A stretch of DNA of 64,000 nucleotides, taken from the NCBI RefSeq assembly GCF_033439725.1, contig NW_026944385.1, positions 2,265,001 to 2,329,000 of the forward strand. Direction: 5' to 3'. Within the stretch, counting starts at the first letter, position 1, and each line of letters starts with the position of its first letter. The notes under the pieces are model-generated. The model had not been told where the DNA came from. It saw only the letters and a list, made by a program, of their open reading frames with translations, and did not search any database. Below, one piece after another: positions 23,071-32,974 of the stretch. The DNA comes from Neurospora tetraspora (Eukaryota > Ascomycota > Sordariomycetes > Sordariales > Sordariaceae). Position numbers and translations under genes: made by a program.

Positions 23071-25407
23071 TCATGCCGCCACCTCCTTCTTTTCAAACTT
23101 CTTCCCTGCAAACCCCTTGGCCTTCTTGGGATCAAAGTTCTTCCCCAGATATCCCTTCGGCTTCTTCTCAGCCTCCTCCTTTTCCTTCTCCTCCCTCTTC
23201 TTGGGTGCCGCCGCTACTCTCGCTGTCTCCGGATCCGTCTCCTTCGCCCACCTGACCCAGTCATGGCGTCTGTGGCTCCACATGTCGCCCTTCCACGTCC
23301 GCCAGACGTTGCGTCCCAACCACGTCTCTCTGAGATCCCGCTCGTATTGCGCAAGCTGCGAGATGATGTTCTCCTTCATGTGGAAGGGGACCGCAGGCGC
23401 GTTGGGCTCGGCCGGCTTGGATGGCAGAGTGATGATTTCGTTGAGGACGGCAGAACCGCGCTGCGAGGTGGCGAGCTCGTATACGTGCGGAAGAAGGGAC
23501 GACACGAGGACCTTGTGGAAGGTCGGGGTTGTGGCGGGTGTCTGAAGAGCCTTGACGAGGATCGAGGAGGTGTTGTGCGAGGTAGTGGCCATCTTCATGA
23601 CCTGTGCCGGCTTAAGGGCAGCAAGTGACGATTGAATGGCCTTTGAAGGTTGGCCGGGAATGGCTAGCAAGGCGGCGACGAGTTGGGAGCCGTGGTTGAG
23701 CATGAAGGCCTTGTTCTTGGCTTCTTGGGTCTGGAACTTGGGCTGCGTCTTCTCTTTCTTTTCCTCCTTCTTTCCCTCCGCTCCTTCCTCTCCTACTTCC
23801 TCGGTCGACTCTGGCTTTTGCTCCTCCTCGCTGACCTCCTCGTCGAGCATGCAAAGCTTGGGCACGAGATTCTTCCAGTCGTTACCGTAAGCAGATGTAA
23901 GAGCCTTAAGAAGGGAGTTGATCTCATCAGTGCCATTACGGACGTTGCAGCGCTCGAAAAGGGTCTTGATAACGTTGAAGCGTCCCTTGTCGACGAAGCT
24001 TGCCATCTCAGGCAAGGACTTCTCAACGGCGTCGGCAAGATCTTCTCTGCTCAGACGGTTGAGAACCCTGATGGCGGGGTAGCAGGCGATATCGTTGCGA
24101 AGCAGACTCTGGATACGAGGACCAAAGATGTGTTGCTGGAGACCCTTGAAAATCTTACCGGGGCAGTGGGTGATGAGTGTCTCGAGAAGTCGCGAACCGA
24201 TCGGGTCGTAGATCATGGAGTTGACGAACTCGGCGGCTTGGGTGGTGTTATCGGCGAATGCGGCGGGCGCGTCGGGGACAAGCATGCCCAAGAGCGTAAC
24301 TTCGGACTGTGTCTCCTCCTTCTTTTCCTCCGCCTCATCATCTTTCTTCTTCTGCTTCTTGTCTCCCTTCTCCTTGCCCTTTACAAACATTGTCAACTCC
24401 AACTCCAACAGCAATTGCAGCGCCGGGTTACCGGTAGGATGCTTCGCCAGCACCCTCAATGCAGTAGCATCCATTGTCGCTGTGGAGTCATCGATGATCT
24501 TCTTGATCGCCATCGTAAAGGACGACGGAACCGCTCTAATTTGGGAGCTCAACTCGCTCGCATTTGCCGCCGCGCCCTCCACCGTGATGTACTCCTTCTT
24601 CCTGCTCTGCAACAGACTCTTTGTGCCGGCCTGATCCAGCGACCTTCCGGACAGGATAACCAGCAGCGCGCGCATAGCGTGCGAGCCGAACCTATCGCTG
24701 AGCAAAAATCCTAGATGTTCCTCCAACTCGTCCAGCGTCAGCAGGAAGAGATCCTCCATTGACGACTTCATGGCCTCCGTCTCCTCCTCGCCCTCCGGCA
24801 GGGGCTCCTGCTCGTACTCGCCGCTCAGCTCCTGGGTGACGACAGGCGCCGATTGCAAGAAAAGCTTTTCGCAACAATGACTGGCAAAACGATGGGTGAC
24901 GAGCGAGATGAAATGGCCGCCGAACGCGTCGAACAAGCTCTTCTTCTGACGGGTGTTTGACAGCAGGATCAGGCGTTCCATAAGGCGCGAGCAAGACTGA
25001 CTGCTGGCCAGCTTGAGTTCCTTGCCGCGCATCTCCTTGTAAACGTTCTGCAGAAAGATGTCGCGCTCCTCGGTTGAGGGGAAGTCGTTCAGTTCGAGCA
25101 GTTCGTCGGCGTGGCGGAAGTACTCCTGCTCCTGTTCCTCGAGCATGCCGAAGAACTCGCGCTCGAAGTTGGTGTTGGGGCCGCGACGGCCCTCGGGAGC
25201 CCCGGGAAACGCATTCTCGTCGTAGGTACCGTCTAGGGGAGGAGGAACATATTCGGCGGCGGCGGGAGCGAGGGCCTCTTTCTGGGCTTCCTCGCGGCGT
25301 TGCTTCTTGATGTCTCTCTCTTCTTCGTGTTCGATTTCTCTATCTCTCTTCTTGGCGCGCTTCTCGTCGCGCACCAATTGGCGTTTCGACTTTCTGTTCT
25401 TGCCCAT
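23071..25407 (-). CDS. nop9: Nucleolar protein 9 (Pumilio-repeat, ribosome biogenesis)
   Basis: A single exon of 778 residues. The start is taken at MGKNRKSKRQL because the 51 codons before it read as leader sequence and Nop9 proteins begin with this basic motif. The N-terminus is highly basic (a nuclear/nucleolar signal), followed by Pumilio-like helical repeats through most of the protein, e.g. DRFGSHAMRALL, YDPIGSRLLETLI and VDKGRFNVIKTLFE. Two charged Lys/Glu-rich inserts lie near 385-410 and 585-615, and a basic C-terminal tail carries FAGKKFEKKE. In yeast Nop9 binds pre-rRNA at the 20S processing site and is needed for 40S maturation, keeping the endonuclease Nob1 from cutting early. 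The fungal protein should do the same in the nucleolus. It converges with the SET gene. Confidence 0.95.
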   Translation of the reverse strand: MGKNRKSKRQLVRDEKRAKKRDREIEHEEERDIKKQRREEAQKEALAPAAAEYVPPPLDGTYDENAFPGAPEGRRGPNTNFEREFFGMLEEQEQEYFRHADELLELNDFPSTEERDIFLQNVYKEMRGKELKLASSQSCSRLMERLILLSNTRQKKSLFDAFGGHFISLVTHRFASHCCEKLFLQSAPVVTQELSGEYEQEPLPEGEEETEAMKSSMEDLFLLTLDELEEHLGFLLSDRFGSHAMRALLVILSGRSLDQAGTKSLLQSRKKEYITVEGAAANASELSSQIRAVPSSFTMAIKKIIDDSTATMDATALRVLAKHPTGNPALQLLLELELTMFVKGKEKGDKKQKKKDDEAEEKKEETQSEVTLLGMLVPDAPAAFADNTTQAAEFVNSMIYDPIGSRLLETLITHCPGKIFKGLQQHIFGPRIQSLLRNDIACYPAIRVLNRLSREDLADAVEKSLPEMASFVDKGRFNVIKTLFERCNVRNGTDEINSLLKALTSAYGNDWKNLVPKLCMLDEEVSEEEQKPESTEEVGEEGAEGKKEEKKEKTQPKFQTQEAKNKAFMLNHGSQLVAALLAIPGQPSKAIQSSLAALKPAQVMKMATTSHNTSSILVKALQTPATTPTFHKVLVSSLLPHVYELATSQRGSAVLNEIITLPSKPAEPNAPAVPFHMKENIISQLAQYERDLRETWLGRNVWRTWKGDMWSHRRHDWVRWAKETDPETARVAAAPKKREEKEKEEAEKKPKGYLGKNFDPKKAKGFAGKKFEKKEVAA

Positions 25408-25994
25408 GTTGCCGGTCGCTCGATTGCTCGGTCGATCGGTGGTGTAGAGTGGTGCAAAGAGGCGTGAGGTGAACCGTGGGTGGGCGAGGCGATGATGGTT
25501 GCTGGATGAAGTTACTAGAATCCAAATAAAAAGTTTCGTTATCTTATCACAGCGAAGCACCTTGGAGCTTGGGTGTGTTTAAGATGCCAAGATGAATTAT
25601 TGCTTCATCTGATTGGGTGGTGAAATTGAGAAAACCGAGCTAAATGCCCAAAGGGAGGCAGTGGTGGGGCTCAGTTAGCATGACTGCCCCCAGGGGCTGT
25701 GTTAGGCTAGACCCTAACCCTGGTATACGCCATTATCAGGGCAGTGCTGAAGATCATCACCAAGAACTTTACAACATCAGCGGAAAAAGTTTATGAATTA
25801 ACAGAAACTTACACCTCCCCCACATCTTTTGACCCCCGGCCAAGTCGCCAACCGTCACCATATAGAACGATTCCACCACCGTTGCTCCGTTGAATAGGCG
25901 TCTGGAGCAAAAAGATGATAGCGATAAACGGTGCTCAAAGTAGAGAAAACGAAAGCCGACTTAGAAAGAACCAAAGGAAAAAGCAAAAAGCTCA
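25408..25994. other. nop9 promoter region
   Basis: Upstream of nop9 (minus strand). A short telomere-like motif CCCTAACCC lies at about 25711. No gene is seen. Confidence 0.45.
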
Positions 25995-26100
25995 GCGGCC
26001 CAAGCCTGGAGTTGAACTCGAGACCAGCTGCCTACCTACGAAAACACCACGTATTTTCTGGTTACCAGCACACCTACCACGTCGGCTACTGGGGGTTGTT
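25995..26100 (-). other. tRNA-like sequence, probably degenerate
   Basis: On the minus strand there is a box A-like stretch TAGCCGACGTGGTAGG and, 50-odd bases later, a box B-like GAGTTCAACTCC. The candidate acceptor arms (CCCCCAG and CTTGGGC) pair at five of seven positions. I could not build a regular anticodon arm, so this looks like a decayed tRNA gene or a tRNA-derived short repeat rather than a working gene. Confidence 0.3.
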
Positions 26101-26320
26101 GGAAGGTCTGAACTTGGGGCTTATATGGTCCCAAAACAGTGAAGGTCCTGCCGCCGGAAGATGCGGCCTGTGCCGGTGTGTCGGAACTTGGTGGGGCTCG
26201 CTCCTTCCGCCTTCACTTGGTCCGTCACTTCCTTCCCTCTACTGCCCCTGCCACCCAGCACGGTCTTCCACTTGACAACCACTGCTGGGGCACGGCCCAA
26301 GATGCTTTCACCACAGCGAC

Positions 26321-28209
26321 CTAAACCGTCGCAGTCCTCATCGGCGGCTTATCATTCGGGCTCCTCCCATTCCGATACTGCCACAACCTACTCAGATCCT
26401 TCACCTTCACCTTAGCCGGCATGCTCTCGCGCCTCGTCCTCACCCGCCCTCTTCGTTCCACCGGACTATGACCACCGTAGACCGCAATCCCTCCCACGGC
26501 GGCCTCATCACCATTCCCCTCACCGCCGCCGCTAACGATGCCGTTCGCAATCCCATTAGCAAGCCAACTAATCTCCATCGCCTCCTTAGCAGCCGTCATC
26601 TCGCTCCCCGCCTCGCCAACCGTGATCTCGCTCTCCATGAACTCGTTCCCCGTCTCCGCGCATCCCAAAAAGGCGCCCGTCTTCGCGTCTTTTTCGAGAG
26701 GGAACATGCCATCCAGGTAATGCTGGCACAGCTGGTGGCCGCCGCGGACGGTGGTGCGGGCGAAGACGCGGCCGATGAAGCGCGGCATGGTGCGTTGCCC
26801 CGGGATGGAGGTGGCGAAGTGCAGGATCCCCCAGAGAGCGACGAAGTCGGTCGTGTGCGCGTAGTGCTCGATGTGGCCGATGGCGCGGCCGGAGACGGCT
26901 GAGGGGGTGATGGCGCTGGTTTCGGAGGTGAGGGAGGGGATGCTGGGTTCTACCTGTTCGCCCTCGGTTGTGCGAGTGTCTGTTGCGGCCGTGGTTGCAG
27001 TAGCCGCGGGAGTGGTACCCGTGGTTGTGGTCCTCCGCTGCTGTGGGGATGTTTCGGTCAGAGGTTGGTTGTCGGACAGGGTTGCCTGGGCTTGCTCGGT
27101 GTTCCCACTTCCCGCTGTCGTGTTGGTGGAGTCGGTGGATGCCGCCAGAGGGTTGCTGATGGCGTTGTGTTGGGACTGAATGTTTCGATGCGGGTTGTTG
27201 AAGTGGTTGGCGGCGTTTCCAAACGTGTAGACTTCGAGCTTTGCCAGCAGGTTTTGGGGAAGTTCTTGGAGAAGCCAATCAATGATCATGCCTCCCTCGA
27301 TGGCACCTTGGGAATGCAGGATGAAGATGACCTTGGAGTACTGCGGGTTGTAGAGCTTCTCCTTGATGATCCGGTAGCAGATTCGCACGTCTGCTGTGGC
27401 GTAGCCAAGGTTGCGTTGGACAAGACATTCGATGACATCGAATAGGATACCGGCACTGGATCGGTGAGCTTAGAGTGACACGAATGGTCTCCGAGGGCAT
27501 TGGACTCACGTTTTGTTGTGTATCCCGAGGATGGGGCGCTTGAACGTGATGGCTAGTCGGTTAAGGTTACTCTGCATCCAGTGCTCTCTACCGTCTTGTC
27601 AGCTCAGCTCCTTCAGGAACCGGGGTTTCGTAAGACCAAGTTTCAGCCAGTGACTTACCCTACTGCCACACCGTTGATGAAGATCCACTGTTCATGGGCA
27701 TGCTCAGGAAGCGCCGGTGCGTATTTTGGGTCGGAATGGTATTCGACCTCCTTCCCATTGAGCAGAGTGCAAAGCCCATAATTGACGAGCATAAACAACC
27801 CGATAGCCAAGGCAGCGGTCCAGACGGGGAACAAAACAAGTGTTGGGAGGGTCGCTATAAACCCAAGCTGCAACACAACGAGTACTGCGTGGAGACCAAC
27901 ACAGAATAGGTTTCCCCGCGTGATAGATAGCTCGTCCAAGTCTCCAGAATCCGATGGTGACAGGGGGATCAAGACGTAGGGAAGAGCCCAGATGAACTTG
28001 AAGAAATAGTAGATATCAAAGGCCATCAACTTCAACGGTCGATCCGTGTAGCTGTAGTTGATGACCGACTGCTCTCCGATCTGAGAGCCAAAGAACTTTG
28101 TGTTGTTGGAGCTAGGCGTCTCCGCCTTTCGCCATTTGGAAGCCATGAATGCGAGTGAGGCAAACACGGCCACGATGGTGAAGCCAGATGTGACGAGAAG
28201 AGTGGGCAT
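26321..28209 (-). CDS. Membrane-anchored alpha/beta-hydrolase-like protein
   Basis: Three exons, complement(join(26321..27455, 27510..27587, 27659..28209)), encode 587 residues. The introns have donors GTAAGT and GTGAGT and acceptors TAG and CAG, and keep the frame (VGEHWMQ; HNKTAGILF). The N-terminal 170 residues contain a hydrophobic segment at about 5-23 and two or three more at about 67-85 and 100-150. A soluble region follows with the strand-turn-helix VIFILHSQGAIEGGMI; HSQG at about 257-260 has the GxSxG-like serine elbow of lipases and esterases, with His in place of the first Gly. The second half contains a Ser/Thr/Gln-rich linker and conserved segments near HTDFVALWGILHF and GHQLCQHYLDGMFPL. 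Such proteins are common in filamentous fungi and mostly uncharacterised. Membrane-bound lipase-like activity is inference; the acid and His of a triad were not located. Confidence 0.85.
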
Positions 28210-29317
28210 CGTCAGTGAAAAAGACTAAAGGCCACCTTATAAGAAGGGAATTATGTTGAGCTAGCGCACGCAGCCTTTTATGGTTACACCAACTCCGAGT
28301 CGACTCCATCCTAGCAAGCCTGACTGGCGTCGGTAGGGTACTTAAGAAATGGATCTGACCAAGGCTGAGTTGGGCTTGTCCCCCAAGTTACAGATTATTC
28401 CCGTTGGGACGTCAGATGCCCTCCTTTCACTGCCCTGGACCTTTTGACGGTTGGTCGGAGTTGACGTCCGGCCAAGAAAAGACGCATCAGCCGTGCTGTA
28501 GGGCTGATCCACCAGGCCACTAAGCCTCCCCACTTGACGTTCTCATGGCGCCATCTGATAGGGAATTCGGTTCGTGATGGCGTCAAGGTGCGTTGCACAG
28601 CTGGCAATGTTTTCATTTGTGACGGAGTAGTGGCAGCTCTGGACCCCCTATATTCGACAGTTGTTTATGTGGATGTTGGAGGGAGTTGGGAGCAAGCTTC
28701 AGATGTTGGAAGCAGGTACCCATATGCGAAGCTGCTGATCAGTGCCGTTCCGTCTAGGTTGCTGTGCTTTCCTCCCGTGTGTGGGCGCAGATGAATGTTG
28801 GTTTTTGCACGAGATAAATCCATTTCGAGTTGCTTGTTGGCTGGCAGGTAGGAAAAAGGCCATGTATAAAAATGGAAGACGAAGGCTGCTTCGCATTTTC
28901 AGGCCACTGCTCGAGTTCGTGAACCTTCGTGGTTGGTGCGTTGCAATACAGATGCTACCTTACGGGTTAGGGTTAAGTAGTGAGGCACGGCATGAATGGC
29001 CATCCCGCATCAGACAAAAGATATTCTTGCTCAAAACACCAAAATGAAGGCATAACGAGGCAAGCAGATAATTTTTACACTTCCTATTTTCGGCAAGTTA
29101 TCCTTGAAATGAAGATGGTTGGTATAAACCTACCGTTGCAACATCGCCCGCGTTGATTGTCCCGGTGATCAAACTGAACAACAGTAAATATGCGGGCAGT
29201 TTCATTAACAGATAGGGGTATTAAACAAAAAGCATAGAACCAACCACTGCCGTTAGCCACCGGTACACCAAGCGCCGCGCCGCAATGCTTCATATGTCAC
29301 ACAGATACCTGTGCCAT
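28210..29317. other. Intergenic region
   Basis: Promoter side of the hydrolase-like gene (minus strand) and 3' flank of the next gene. The open frames here are short and unlike protein. One isolated GGGTTAGGGTTA motif near 28965 resembles a telomere repeat but is too short to mean much. No gene is seen. Confidence 0.5.
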
Positions 29318-30420
29318 TTATCTACTTCCATCCGCGCCTCGCCATTGCCCCGTCAACAACGCTTCGCTATCGCCATCCTCACCATGAGGAGTTACTACCA
29401 ATGTAGGAATGCTGAGACTGCGTGCATGAGCTAGTTCATAATAATCATGGTAATCGTCGTCAGTATTCCTCCCGTTCGCATCAACGCGTTCCGCGGACGT
29501 ATTCGGGCCAGCCACGCCAGTCTCGGTCACCCAGCTCCGTGCCCTGTGTAACTCTGCCGGTCGGGTGGGCACGCCGCTTTGAACCGATCCGGACGCGACC
29601 ACTATGCCAGAGCGCTCCGTGACGCTTCCCGACGGACGGCTTCCCCACCCGAACTCGGCGCCGATTGCCTGATCAATCCGAGACTTCAAGGCTTCGGGTG
29701 TTGGCGACGGCTCTCGGTTCTCCTTTCCGCCGAATATTTTGACGGTATAGCCTAGATCCTGCCCATGGCCGTTGCTGTAGCTGCAGCCTCCTGATTTGTT
29801 ATAGGCTAGATCATAGGCTTCAAACTTTAGGAGGCGACGATATGTGTAGAAAGCGTAGAAGAGCATTATAAGTGTTATGCCACTGTATCAAACGTCAGCC
29901 TGGCAATTATCATGCTGAGAGCAGTTTTTTTTCCTTACAGGAGGATACAATCCAAAGCCAAGCCAACTACAGAGTAGTGGTGGTTCGAATATTGGACATA
30001 GACGGTAGCATCTAAGCCCAGCATGCCACTAGCGAGTGTGGATTTTATGAGATTTGTGCACAGCATGAAGAAGGGAGTCAAGGTCTCAGACCTCGCCTTC
30101 CATACTTCAGCAACAGTAAGAGTTGCGGAGATGAATGAGAAACCAACTTGGGTGGATTCCCAACTGATGAAACGCCTCCTTGTTAGTGCATCGTTTGGTA
30201 GAGTGTGGGGAGCCATTGTCCTGACATACACTATTTGAACTATAGGATCCTGGCCATGCGATATCTCGTCGTCAAAAGTCTGAGAGGTCACGAAAAGCCG
30301 GTAGGAGAATAGGCCAACCAGGCTCAGAAGAATCCCAACTTGTATCATCCAACATGGAGCGAGGAAGCGAAAGCGCCATTCAGCGCGTGCGAAGAGCACC
30401 TGATCCAGATTCACAGTCAT
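29318..30420 (-). CDS. Uncharacterised multispanning membrane protein
   Basis: Two exons, complement(join(29318..29882, 29939..30420)), give 348 residues. The 56-bp intron (29883-29938) has donor GTAAGG and acceptor CAG, and the join LLGITLIMLF continues a hydrophobic helix, which supports the model. About four membrane segments lie near residues 22-44, 90-108, 113-135 and 148-172. A hydrophilic C-terminal tail of about 170 residues follows, Ser/Gly/Asp-rich with GGKENREPSPTPEALKSRID. Sequences of this layout, starting MTVNLDQVLFARAEWRFRF, belong to a fungal family without known function. The frame is open to a Met at 30591, but the sequence before 30420 is poor protein, and a TTTCAG just before the ATG may be a leader-intron acceptor. 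Location in a cellular membrane is inferred from hydrophobicity only. Confidence 0.8.
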
Positions 30421-31929
30421 GCTGAAATATTGTCGATTATTGCATGTGAGGTGCCGCAATATATAAACGGGTGTAGTTGTGAGTGAAGAAGGCGCCTGTT
30501 GGTCGAGGTCATTGAGCGTCGTTCCTCCTGAGCGTGAATCGCGTATCCTTTCCCATTGATGCTGGTCACCCCGCTCCCAAGTCCCCGGCAACTATTCCCA
30601 GCGTGGCAGTGAAGGTCGGTAAGATAGAATGAGATCGGCGAACGTATGTTAACAGCAAAGGCTTGCCCTTTCCGGATCCGCCAGTAGAAGCGGAGGAAAG
30701 ATATTTGTCGGATGGAGAACGCTTCGGCATTTTATCCGTAGCCTTTCACACCTCAGCGCTCGGCAACCCAACGAGAAGGGCTGAGAAGTGGATTCCTGTA
30801 GGAAAACTCAGAAGGGAAACGCAGAGGTCCACTGGCTCATGGGGACAAGCGCCCGTTTGTCTCTGGTTTCGTTGTCTCGGGAAGCGTTGGCTGGGCTGTA
30901 GTGTACCTAGATTTAGGCGGTGGCTGTCTCGCGGCCGCTCCATGGCAAAGCAAGGAACAGGAAGATCGATGGAAGCCACCTCTTCCTGATTGGGTTTGTG
31001 AAAGTGCATGCATGCCCAAGTGGGCTAATACCATGAGCTAGTGAGTGTTAGGCGCAGGGCTGACGATCTATCGATTTGGTGGACGACACGGTCACAACGG
31101 GGCGCTCTGGGAACCAACAGCGCAGCCTCCAGCGCTTGTCGCGATCCTTACCCATTTGGCGACGAGATAAAGCTCCTGTCACTCCACGTCTCCGACATCG
31201 TGGCATGCCTGTGTTGAGTAGGAGTTGTCGGACATACGGGATTGGAGGATGGTGATTACAAGCGCAGGAAGCGGAAAAGGAAGGGAGAGAGATCCAAAAA
31301 TAAGACCAAGCGCGAGACTTGGCCCAGACTGACCAATGACCGGATCGAAAAAGACCGCTGCCTGCCGGCTGCGCCTCAAGGAGGGAAGCTCCAGCCTGTG
31401 AGATCCACTTAGACTACAAAGAATACTAGAAAAGGCCTGCCAAAAAGTCATATTTTCTGGAGAGAAATTGGTCATTTGTCACTTTCTCCAAACACCGAAT
31501 TTGGTCTGGCACCGACTCTGTTCAAGAAACTCTCCGCAGACCAGCACTTCAAACCCCAGAAGCGCGGTAAACAGCTTATCACTCATTTATCAACCTTTTA
31601 AAAACTCAATCGCCCTGCATTGACCGGGACAGTGCGTCATCACCGGCCTTCTCGATCATGGCATCGGCCAGAGTCCCTCTGACAGGCAGATAATGATGTC
31701 TACCAAATCTCGGAGCCCGCAAGGGACGCCAGCCTCACAGCGAAACGCCGAACGAGACCAATCTCCTAGGTCATCCTCAATTCCGTCCTGCGGTGGTTGA
31801 ATATCCTCATTACAGCCTCTCCCTTACGATCTCGGGCACGCCATGGCGCTTCTGTCATCCCCCCAATAGCCCTGCCCCGTGAACATCGGGCTGCATATGT
31901 ATCGTTCATTCCCTTTTCGTTCCTTGGCC
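30421..31929. other. Intergenic region
   Basis: Upstream of the 29.3-30.4 kb gene and downstream of the small secreted-protein gene (both minus strand). Several open frames of 60-110 codons exist on both strands, but none has a recognisable motif or plausible splice partner. No gene is called. Confidence 0.45.
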
Positions 31930-32224
31930 TCATTGCCCGTTGGCAGTGGCAGCTTCATAAACCGAAGTGCTGTTGAATGGTACGACGTTGCCGCTCGCAT
32001 CTGACATGGCAGGTACACTGGGATCAACTTGATGCTGAAGGTCCTGACGTCTCACAACTTGAGCTGCCGCTGATGTCAGTGTCGTGAATAATGAATACAT
32101 TGATGCCAAAGTTCCAAGCGGCTTCTTCCATCAGCTTGGCTTACTCACCATTGTTGTTGACGGCCGTGGGATAAGCCATAGCCACAGAGACGAGGGCGAG
32201 CACGACACCGGTGATGAGCTTCAT
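31930..32224 (-). CDS. Small secreted protein, 71 aa, with dibasic site
   Basis: Two short exons, complement(join(31930..32069, 32149..32224)), encode 71 residues. The 79-bp intron (32070-32148) has donor GTGAGTAAG and acceptor CATCAG with a CTGAC branch site just before it. The first exon is a textbook signal peptide (MKLITGVVLALVSVAMA, then YPTAV). After AAAQVV comes Arg-Arg at 32-33, a Kex2-type processing site. The remaining 38 residues (QDLQHQVDPSVPAMSD, then ASGNVVPFNSTSVYEAATANGQ, split here only for length) are hydrophilic, Cys-free, with one N-glycosylation site (NST). The protein may therefore be released and trimmed to a peptide, or be a small wall protein. No family is recognised. 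Each exon is too short to stand out alone; the signal peptide and clean splice sites carry the call. Confidence 0.75.
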
Positions 32225-32827
32225 GGTGAGAATAATTCTGACGTTGACGGGCTAGGAATAAACGAGTGTTGGGCGAATGAAAGTTGGAGAGATTGTAAAA
32301 GTCGGCCAGCGACGATGGCTGAAGAGACTGATTGAAACGGGACTAAGAGATCGAAGCGAACGGGGCGGATATCAGAACGAGGGCGATGAGCAAGACAATA
32401 TTTAAGGTCAGATCAACTGATTGCAGTTGCTGAGTATTTGTACTTGCGTGTCCAGAAATATCCTGAATTCACGATGAAGATCTGCTTGGTTTGATGAACA
32501 TATGTTTCAGGATACGATTCATGTACAGCACTGCCTTCGGATCGGGTACAAGGTGGTAGCCGGGCGCCTATCCATTCCCCAGAGTCTTGTTTGAAATGCG
32601 GCAAGGTTCTCCACGATAACCAAGACGCCGAATTCTTCTTGGGCTGGGACGAAACTGAACAGGGGACCCAATTCCCCGGTAATTCAAGGGACCGAGAATT
32701 CAGACACCATCGCGGAGGACAGTTACGTCGGGCTGTGACCCTCTAGGGTGATTCGTCTTTCAAGAGTGAGTCCTTGGGGGGTTCAGTCAGGCCATCCATC
32801 CGGATCTTTGCATCTTGAACATTCGCC
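32225..32827. other. Spacer between small secreted gene and transposon nest
   Basis: Promoter region of the small secreted-protein gene. GC content is ordinary, so mutation has not spread out of the neighbouring AT-rich fossil. No gene is seen. Confidence 0.5.
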
Positions 32828-32829
32828 TA

Positions 32830-32974
32830 CTCGTCGGTTAGGTGCACGCACTGGCCACCCTCTGGGGGCCATGTGGGGCCTCCCTTTGGGGGCCCGCTTA
32901 CAGCCAGCCAACCGACTCTCCTCGTCCCTCTGAGAGTCGGATTTTTTACCTATAACGTACAAGCTCTATAACGG
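32830..32974 (+). repeat. Left terminal inverted repeat
   Basis: It begins CTCGTCGGTTAGG and matches the reverse complement of 44395-44512. It has an inner palindrome, CCGACTCTC paired with GAGAGTCGG, and a duplicated G/C-rich unit of about 26 bp (CCCTCTGGGGGCC / CCCTTTGGGGGCC) that the right copy has once. The outer part is not RIP-mutated. Confidence 0.85.

Noticed and set aside
28960-28980. Telomere-like GGGTTAGGGTTA (also near 25711 and 52262)
   Set aside because: Only one to two repeat units each; such short matches are expected by chance and give no sign of a chromosome end.
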